Under the pieces are notes generated by a model. That model worked only from the letters and a program-made list of their open reading frames with translations. It was not told the origin of the DNA and ran no database searches. Positions 7,996 through 14,700 of a DNA stretch of 49,521 nt are shown piece by piece. Positions within the stretch are counted from its first letter, which is position 1. Every line of letters begins with the position of its first letter. Source of the DNA: Solihabitans fulvus (lineage in GTDB: Bacteria > Actinomycetota > Actinomycetes > Mycobacteriales > Pseudonocardiaceae); the NCBI RefSeq assembly GCF_008386585.1, contig NZ_VUOB01000060.1, positions 1-49,521 of the forward strand, read 5' to 3'. The translations under genes were made by a program, and so were the position numbers.

Positions 7996-9474
7996 ATGTC
8001 GTTGGTCGAGGCACTTGTCGAAACGCTGGAACGCAACGCTGACGCCGTCGCGGTCGTCGACCACGAGCGTCGGCTGACCTACGCGGAGCTGGACCGGTTG
8101 TCCACCGAGGTGGCCGGCGGCCTGTCGCGGCACGGCGTCGCGCGGGGCGACGTGCTCTGCGTCTACTCGTCGAGGAACTGGTGGCGGTGCGCGGCCCTGC
8201 TCGGCGCCTGGCGGATCGGCGCGACGGTGCTCGGGATCGACCCAGGGCAGCCGGATGAGCGGGTCCGCAAGATCCTCGTCGGCGCGGGCGCCTCGCTGCT
8301 GGTGCGCGGGGACGAGGCGCCGGAGGTCTCGCTCGGTGTCCCCGAGGTGACCTTCGCCGGTCTGCGCGGGGATTCGCACGGGGACGTCACCGGCGGAGAC
8401 CTGCTCTACGTGATCCCCACGTCCGGCACGACGGGGGACCCCAAGTGCGTCGCGGTGCCGCCGGTGGTCATGGCGAACCTCGGCGGCTGGGTGGCGCAGC
8501 GGTGGCAGTACGACGTGCCGCCGCACACCCTGCACGCAGCGTCCGTCGAGTTCGACGTGGTCTACGAGGAGATGGTCGCGACCTGGCTGGCGGGCGCGTC
8601 CCTGGTGGTGGTCGACGACCAGGAGCGGCGCGATCCCTTCGAGCTGATCCCGATCATCCGCGCCAATCAGGTTGCCCGGTTGTTCGTGCCGGTCGCGACG
8701 CTGCACGCGCTGGCCATGGTGGCCGCAGTCGACGACGCCGAGCTGCCCGCGCTGCGCGAGATCGTGACCGCGGGCGAGCAGCTGGTGATCAACGAGGAGG
8801 TGCGGAGCTTCTGCGCCGGCCGGGACGTCGCGCTGATCAACGAGTACGGGCCGAGCGAGACCGCGGTGGTCACCGCGTACCGGTTGACCGGTGATCCCGG
8901 GACGTGGCCCGATCGCCCGCCGATCGGCGGCGCGGTCGCGGGAGCCGAGCTGTTCGGGCTCATCGACGGGCGACTGCGGCCCTTCGAGCCGGGCGAAGTG
9001 GGGGAGCTCGTCGTCGCGGGCGAGTGCGTCGCGCTCGGCTACCTCGGCGACGACGACCTGACGTCGCGGAAGTTCCGCGCTCTCGCGCCACGAGACGGTC
9101 ACCAGCGCAGGTGCTACCTCACCGGGGACCTAGTGCGCTTCGACGGGCAGTGGCTGCACTTCCTGTCGCGAGTGGACGGTCAGCTCAAGGTCCGGGGTTA
9201 CCGGGTGGAACCGGGGGAGATCGAGGCCGTGCTGCATCGCGTGCGAGGTGTGCGCGTCGCCGCGGTGGTGGGGATCCGACGGAGCGGGACCGTCCGGCTG
9301 GTCGCCTACTACGTCCGCGAGCAGCAGACGGCGGTGACCGAGGAGGCACTGCGCGCGGCCTGCGCCGGGGCGTTGCCCGAGTACATGGTGCCCGACCAGT
9401 TCGTCGAACTGCCCGACCTGCCGCTGACCGGGAACGGGAAGGTGGACAGGAAGGAACTGGGGGCGATGGTCTAG
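7996..9474 (+). CDS. Free-standing adenylation domain
   Basis: A 492-residue A domain without a carrier domain. The start ATG 7996 has AGAAGGA about 8 nt upstream and is preferred over the earlier in-frame start at 7969. A3 reads PTSGTTGDPKCV, A5 NEYGPSETAV, A7 YLTGDLV, A8 VRGYRVEPGEIE, and the A10 lysine is in NGKVDRKEL. By-eye code residues are D-V-E-L-V-A-E-V-V. Two acidic pocket residues (positions 239 and 322) would suit a basic side chain, which would agree with a diamino acid such as 2,3-diaminobutyrate, and the gene follows the threonine kinase directly. It must load a carrier elsewhere: the lone carrier protein at 11112 or an A-less module are candidates. The substrate is an inference. 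Confidence 0.9.
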   Translation: MSLVEALVETLERNADAVAVVDHERRLTYAELDRLSTEVAGGLSRHGVARGDVLCVYSSRNWWRCAALLGAWRIGATVLGIDPGQPDERVRKILVGAGASLLVRGDEAPEVSLGVPEVTFAGLRGDSHGDVTGGDLLYVIPTSGTTGDPKCVAVPPVVMANLGGWVAQRWQYDVPPHTLHAASVEFDVVYEEMVATWLAGASLVVVDDQERRDPFELIPIIRANQVARLFVPVATLHALAMVAAVDDAELPALREIVTAGEQLVINEEVRSFCAGRDVALINEYGPSETAVVTAYRLTGDPGTWPDRPPIGGAVAGAELFGLIDGRLRPFEPGEVGELVVAGECVALGYLGDDDLTSRKFRALAPRDGHQRRCYLTGDLVRFDGQWLHFLSRVDGQLKVRGYRVEPGEIEAVLHRVRGVRVAAVVGIRRSGTVRLVAYYVREQQTAVTEEALRAACAGALPEYMVPDQFVELPDLPLTGNGKVDRKELGAMV

Positions 9475-9479
9475 AAACG

Positions 9480-9518
9480 ACGCGGGGCGGGATTCCGTAG
9501 TGGAATCCCGCCCCGCGT
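9480..9518. terminator. Bidirectional hairpin terminator
   Basis: A perfect 17-bp stem (9480-9496 with 9502-9518) around a GTAGT loop, between the convergent A-domain gene and the RidA gene. It has no long T-run, as is common for actinomycete terminators. Confidence 0.8.
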
Positions 9519-9527
9519 GACCTCAGT

Positions 9528-9914
9528 TCAGTCGGCGAGCACCGCGAGTGCGTCGACCTCCACCAGCATGCCCGGCGGCAGGCCGCAGTAGAAGGTCATC
9601 CTGGCCGGTGGTGCCACATTCTCGAAGAACGTGCTGTAGACCTCGTTCATCGTCCAGAAGTCGTCGTAGGTGGTGAGGTAGACGCGCATCATCAGCACAT
9701 TGTCGAACGTGGCCCCGGCCGCCGTCAGAACGGCCTGAACATTGAGCAGCGACTGCCGGGTCTGCTCCTTGACCGTCGGTCCGACCAATTCGCCCGTCGC
9801 CGGGTCGGCCGGCATCTGTCCGGACACCTGGAGGAAATTGCCGACCCGCGCGCCCTGCGAATAACACGCGATAGGCGCCGGTGCGTCCGGGGTGCTCAGC
9901 GGTGTGCGCTTCAT
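9528..9914 (-). CDS. RidA/YjgF-family enamine/imine deaminase
   Basis: A 128-residue protein with the family core; Arg105 (PARMTF) aligns with the catalytic Arg105 of E. coli RidA, and the LPPGMLVEVDALAVL C-terminus is typical. The family hydrolyses reactive enamine/imine intermediates such as 2-aminoacrylate to keto acids. GAGGAG precedes ATG 9914. It is the last gene of a minus-strand unit with a lone carrier protein and an acyl-CoA-dehydrogenase-like flavoenzyme. Desaturation of a carrier-bound amino acid would give an enamine or imine, which is a sensible RidA substrate. Whether it is catalytic in the pathway or protective is not decided by the sequence. Confidence 0.88.
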   Translation of the reverse strand: MKRTPLSTPDAPAPIACYSQGARVGNFLQVSGQMPADPATGELVGPTVKEQTRQSLLNVQAVLTAAGATFDNVLMMRVYLTTYDDFWTMNEVYSTFFENVAPPARMTFYCGLPPGMLVEVDALAVLAD

Positions 9915-9960
9915 TTGTGGTTCTCCTCAAACAGTAATGACACAGATGGCGGAAGTCGAA

Positions 9961-11115
9961 TCAGATCAGGGAGACGGACCGGTCCAGCAGGCAGAGCGCG
10001 CCGATGCCGACGCGGAGCCCGTCGTTCGCGTGATTCAGGCTCGCCGACCTGAGATCGCGGAAGCATCGTTCCAGCGCGATCGGAGAGTTCTTCGCGTAGC
10101 CGATGCGCAGCCCGGCCAGCTGCACCATGTGGTCCACCGCGCGGAAGGAGAGGTCGGACGCGACGACCTTGAGCGCGTTGATCTGCAACTGGGCGCGCGA
10201 GTGGGCCACCGAGCCGCCCTCGATCCTGGCCAGGTCCACCTCCTCGCGGACCCGCGTCAGGTACGCGCTGACCAGCTCGAGATCGAGCCGGACGCGGGCG
10301 AGGCGCTCGTGGAACAGGTCCGACATGTCCGGCGCGCCGGACTTGGCGAACCAGCGCACCAGCTCGCGGAACGCGCCGCGCGCGGCCCCCAACCAGGCCG
10401 CTGACCAGCTCAGATGAGAGATCGGGATCATGCTCTCGCGGGCCAGCGCGGCGAACTGGCCGCCGGCGCCGATGACGTTGCTCGCCGGCACGACGCCCGT
10501 CAGCCGCATGCCGATGCTCTCCGTCGCCCGCATGCCGAGGGTGTTCCACTCGCCGGCCAGCTCGGTCCGCAGGTCGTGGCGGTCCGCGTAGACCAGGCAG
10601 ACGTCGTGCTCCGAGGCTTCGGCGGAGGCGCGCATGGTGATCAGGTAGCCGTCGGCGTGCGCGCCCCCGCTGACCACGGGCGCCGCGCGGTCGACCACGA
10701 CCCGGTCGCCGTCGGCGGCCAGCGGGCTGTGCGCGACGAACAGGCTGGAGCTGCGCCCCTTTTCGCTGGTCGCGGACGCGATGTACAGCTCGTTCTCGGC
10801 GATGCGCGGCAACAGGTCGGCCCTGAGCTCCGGGGAGCCGTGCCGCACGATCGTGTCGACGTGGGAGCCGTGCATGGCCCAGAGCTGGCCGGTGGACAGG
10901 CAGGCCCCGGCGAGCTCCCCGGTCACCTCGAGGAAGGTCTGTAGGGAGGCTCCGCCGCCGCCGTACTCCCGAGGCACCACCAGGCTGAGCAGGTGGTTGT
11001 CCCGCAGTGCCTGGAAGGAGTCTGACGGAAAGGCGGCCTGCTCGTCCGCGGCGGCGGCGTTGTCCCGCAGCACGGGCAGCACCTTCGCCAGCAGGTCGGC
11101 CGTCGGCGCGGTCAC
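9961..11115 (-). CDS. Acyl-CoA dehydrogenase-like flavoprotein
   Basis: A 384-residue protein with the acyl-CoA dehydrogenase fold: N-terminal helical part, VPREYGGGGAS, and a C-terminal part ending in IALERCFRDLRSASL. The start is GTG 11115, which overlaps the carrier protein stop (GTGA). A longer in-frame start exists at 11169, but it would run through the carrier gene. Relatives in biosynthetic clusters oxidise aminoacyl or acyl groups tethered to a carrier protein (for example prolyl-carrier oxidation to pyrrole), and some are flavin monooxygenases. The coupling to its own carrier protein and to RidA suggests alpha,beta- or alpha,N-dehydrogenation of a carrier-bound amino acid. The substrate is unknown. 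Confidence 0.85.
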   Translation of the reverse strand: MTAPTADLLAKVLPVLRDNAAAADEQAAFPSDSFQALRDNHLLSLVVPREYGGGGASLQTFLEVTGELAGACLSTGQLWAMHGSHVDTIVRHGSPELRADLLPRIAENELYIASATSEKGRSSSLFVAHSPLAADGDRVVVDRAAPVVSGGAHADGYLITMRASAEASEHDVCLVYADRHDLRTELAGEWNTLGMRATESIGMRLTGVVPASNVIGAGGQFAALARESMIPISHLSWSAAWLGAARGAFRELVRWFAKSGAPDMSDLFHERLARVRLDLELVSAYLTRVREEVDLARIEGGSVAHSRAQLQINALKVVASDLSFRAVDHMVQLAGLRIGYAKNSPIALERCFRDLRSASLNHANDGLRVGIGALCLLDRSVSLI

Positions 11116-11387
11116 GCGTCCGTCCCCGCTGTCCCGGTCCGCGCGAGCGCGCCGGACACCGCGTCCCACAGCGTGGCCGGTGTCGAGAAGATCTGGAAGT
11201 TCAGCAGCTCGAACGCGAATTCCGTGCGGTACTCCTGCTCAAGGCGCATCATCAGCTTCACAATTCCGACGGAGTCGAGCCCCGCCGCGATGAGTTGCAG
11301 GTCGGGAAGCAAAGGCGTGTCCGCGGGCAGAGCCGGCACGGCCTCTCTCAACACTTTTTCGAAGCGGTCGTCCCATGCTTGCGCCAC
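11112..11387 (-). CDS. Free-standing carrier protein (PCP/ACP)
   Basis: A 91-residue single carrier domain. The phosphopantetheine Ser is residue 39 in AAGLDSVGIVKLMMRLEQEY. The start is GTG 11387 with AGAGG upstream. It is translationally coupled to the flavoprotein (GTGA overlap) and is followed by RidA, so it is probably the platform for a side-chain modification. A free-standing A domain of this cluster probably charges it. The gene diverges from the C-T-C-A-T-TE synthetase. Confidence 0.85.
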   Translation of the reverse strand: MAQAWDDRFEKVLREAVPALPADTPLLPDLQLIAAGLDSVGIVKLMMRLEQEYRTEFAFELLNFQIFSTPATLWDAVSGALARTGTAGTDA

Positions 11388-11438
11388 AACCGATACCTCT
11401 CGTGGGGAGATTTCCGGAGATCGAGACGTGAAACGAGT

Positions 11439-11458
11439 ATCTATATTTCATCTATATT
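11439..11458. repeat. Two direct repeats with 11-bp period
   Basis: ATCTATATT occurs at 11439-11447 and again at 11450-11458. The 11-bp period places both on the same face of the helix, as in SARP-type operators. On the minus strand the same bases read TATAGAT twice and could also supply a -10 element for the carrier operon. Confidence 0.5.
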
Positions 11459-11540
11459 CGTCGGACGTCTCGACCGGTGCCTGCGCGCGATCGGCAGACT
11501 GTTGAAACCTTGATACAGCAAGAGTGCCGTAGTGTGTAAA

Positions 11541-11556
11541 TGTGATCTACGCCACA
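11541..11556. promoter_or_regulatory. CRP-type palindrome upstream of main NRPS operon
   Basis: TGTGATCTACGCCACA matches TGTGA-N6-TCACA with one mismatch and fits GTG-N6-GNCAC. It is centred about 43 bp before the predicted start of transcription if TAGCGT is the -10 element, the spacing of a class II activator site. It is paired with the exact match at 1801. Confidence 0.5.
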
Positions 11557-11738
11557 TCGCTGCCCGGTGACCCGAATGCTAGCGTGGGGCGTCGAGCTGC
11601 CAATTTATGGGCGCCATGCACCGGGGGAAATCGCACCCCATTCTTGATGGTCATCCGATTTGCCTGGGGGCAAAAATTGTATGGTCTCGGACGCGCGCGG
11701 TCATCCGCCGCCATCGCCGCAGGGGTGGCGGTGCCCCG

Positions 11739-14700
11739 GTGACGAGCGAGCAGAGCCCGACCGTCGAGACGGCGCGGTACGACGTGGCGCCCGCGTCCAT
11801 CGCGCAGCAGCAGCTGTTCTTCATCCAGCAGCTGCTTGACGGTGAGCCGACCTACCACGTGCCGCTGTTCTTCACGCTGCGCGGGCCACTCGACCAGGAC
11901 GCGCTGCGGCGCGCGATCCAGCAGGCCGGCGAGCGGCACGAGGCGCTGCGTACCCACTTCGCGCTCGTCGACGGCGGCCTTCGGCAGGTCATCGACACCC
12001 GGTGGCGCCTGGACTGGCGGGTCGGCGACCACCTCGACGACGCCGAACTGACGGCCTGGATGACGGCCCAGGCGACGAGGCCCTTCGACCTGGAGCGCGC
12101 CCCGCTGTTCCGGGCCGCACTGCTGCGCCGCGACGACACCACCGCAACCCTCGTCCTGGCCATGCACCACATCATCTGCGACGGATGGTCGGTCACGGTG
12201 CTGCTGGAGGACATCCTGGCCGGCTACCGCGCGAACATCGGCGGCGGCGGGCAGGCCCCGCCAGAACCCGAGTTCCAGTACGGCGACTACGCGTCCTGGC
12301 AACAGGAGTGGCTGGCCAGCGCGGAAGCCGCCCGACAGCTCGACTTCTGGTCCGAGACGCTCGGCGGCGACCTCCCGGTTGTGCAGCTGCCGGCGGACCT
12401 GCCGGCCGGGGCCGAGACGACCGGCGGCGGCAGCCTGCGGTTCGACCTGCCCGGCGACGCGATCGACGCCCTGCGGACTATCGCCAAGGCGGCCGACACG
12501 ACCGTCTCCACCGCGCTGCTCGCCGTCTTCCACCTCGTGCTCGGCGCCTACACCGGGCTCGACGACGTCATCGTCGGCGTCCCCATGGCCAACCGCGAGC
12601 GCGCGGAGTTCGAGCGCACGGTGGGGGTGTTCGTCAACCTGGTGCCGATCCGCACCGACCTCGGCGGGCGCCCGAGCTTCCGCGAACTGCTCGACCGCGT
12701 GCGGCGCGCCTCGTTGCGCGCGCACGACCACCACGAGGTGCCGTTCGAGACCGTCGTGCAGCACGTGAGCCCGGCCCGCGCCGCCGACCACGACCCGATC
12801 GTCCAGGTGCTGTTCATGATGGTCGACGCGGCGCAGGCCGGGCTTTCCGTTGGAGAGCTGGAGATCATCCCCGTCGGCCACGACACCAGCACGGCCAAGT
12901 TCCAGGTGTCCCTCGAGGTCGACGAGCACGGCGCCCAGCCGACCGCCGTGCTCGAGTACCGGTCCGACCTGTTCTCGCCGGCCTGGGCCGAGCGGTTCGC
13001 CGGGCACTACCGCACCGCCGTCGCCGCCGTCGCCGCGCGCCCGGACCTGGCGGTCGCCGACGCGTTCCCGGCACCGGTGGCGGAACGCGCGGACCGGCCG
13101 GCCGAGACCGAGCGGCCCGGCCCCGTCGACGACGACGCGACTCCCTATGTCGCCCCGCGCGACGATGTGGAGCGGGCGCTCGCCGACATCTGGGCGGCGA
13201 CATTGAACCGCGCCGAGATCGGCATCGACGACAACTACTTCGAGGTCGGCGGCGACTCCATCCGCAGCATCCAGATCCTTGCCAGGGCACGGGAACACGG
13301 TCTGGCGATCCGGCTGCCGGACCTGATGCTCAACCAGACCATCCGGGAACTTGCGCCGCTGGTCACGCCGATCGACCCGCAGGACGGCGAGCAGACCTGG
13401 GAGCCGTTCGATCTGATCGGCGCGGCCGACCGCGCGCTGCTGCCCGCCGGCGTCGCGGACGCCTACCCGCTCACCGCGCTCCAGGCCGGCATGCTCTACC
13501 ACAGCGAACTGACTGCGGCGCACCAGATCTACCACAACGTCGCCGGGTACCACATCCGCGCCACGTACTCCGAGGACGCGTGGCGCTCGGCCGTCGAAGC
13601 CCTGCTGTCCCGGCACGAGGTGCTGCGAACCTCGTTCGCCATGCACGGCTTCAGCGAGGCCCTCCAGCTCGTGCGCGACGAGGTGACCGCGCCGATCACC
13701 TTCGAGGACATCCGGTCGGTCGCCCCGGCCGAGCAGGCGGCTGAGGTGGCGCGCCGGTTCCGTTGGGAGCGCGAGCATCCGTTCGACTGGGAGCGGGCGC
13801 CGCTGATCCGGTTCCACGTGCAGCGCCGCGCCGACGACGCCGTGCAGCTGTGGATCGTCGAGCATCACGCGATCATGGACGGCTGGAGCGCCCGCTCCCT
13901 GTTCGGTGAACTGCTGACCCGCTACCTCGACGCGCTCGGCGGCGACCCGACGACGCCGCCGCCACCGGCCTCCCGCTTCCGCTCGCTGGTGCGGCTGGAA
14001 CGGGAGGCGCTCGACAGCGCCGAACAGCGCCAGTTCTGGCTCGACCAACTGGACGGCGCGCCCGTCACCACGGTGCCCCGCTCGTCGAACGCCGGGTCCG
14101 GCGCGCCGGACATGGCGATCAGCGGGCGGGACCTGCCCTCGGACCTGTCCGCCGAGGTGGTCCGGCTCGCCGGGGCGCTGGCCGTCCCGGTGCGGATCGT
14201 GTTGCTCGCCGTGCACCTTCGGGTCCTCGCCATGCTCGGTGGCGACTCCGACGTGGTGACCGGCGTCGTCTACAACGGGCGCGTCGAGGAGACCGACGGC
14301 GACCGGGTCGCCGGGCTGTTCCTGAACACCCTGCCGTTCCGGTGCCGCCTCGACGAGGGCAGTTGGGTCGAGCTGATCGGCAGGGTCGCCGAGACCGACC
14401 TGGCGATCCAGCCCAACCGCAGGTTCCCGATGCCGGAGATCCAGCGACGACTCGGCTCGACGGCGCTGTTCGAGACCTACTTCAACTACACGCACTTCCA
14501 CGTCGAGGACGAGCGCCCGACCGGCGAGCTGACCGTGCTCGACGAGGACGGCGACGTGCCGACCAGCTTCCCGTTCGGCGTGGAGTTCTCCCGCGACACG
14601 TTCACCGGGCGGGTCGGCGTGGGGCTGCGCTACGACGCCGCACTGTTCACCGGAGCGGACATCGACCGCATCCACGGCTACTACCTGGCTGCGGTGCGCG

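Larger units (their letters stand above)
11388..11738. promoter_or_regulatory. Divergent control region between carrier operon and main NRPS operon
   Basis: A 351-bp stretch, markedly AT-richer than the genes on either side. It holds a pair of 9-bp direct repeats spaced 11 bp (11439-11458), a CRP-like palindrome (11541-11556) and a possible -10 element TAGCGT (11580-11585) for the rightward operon. An open frame runs through it from 11607 into the synthetase, but this leader does not resemble NRPS sequence and I regard it as untranslated. Confidence 0.55.

Noticed and set aside
11607..11738. Longer N-terminus for the second synthetase from ATG 11607
   Set aside because: The 44 added residues are basic, unlike NRPS sequence, overlap the likely promoter, and GTG 11739 starts just before the first C-domain motif.
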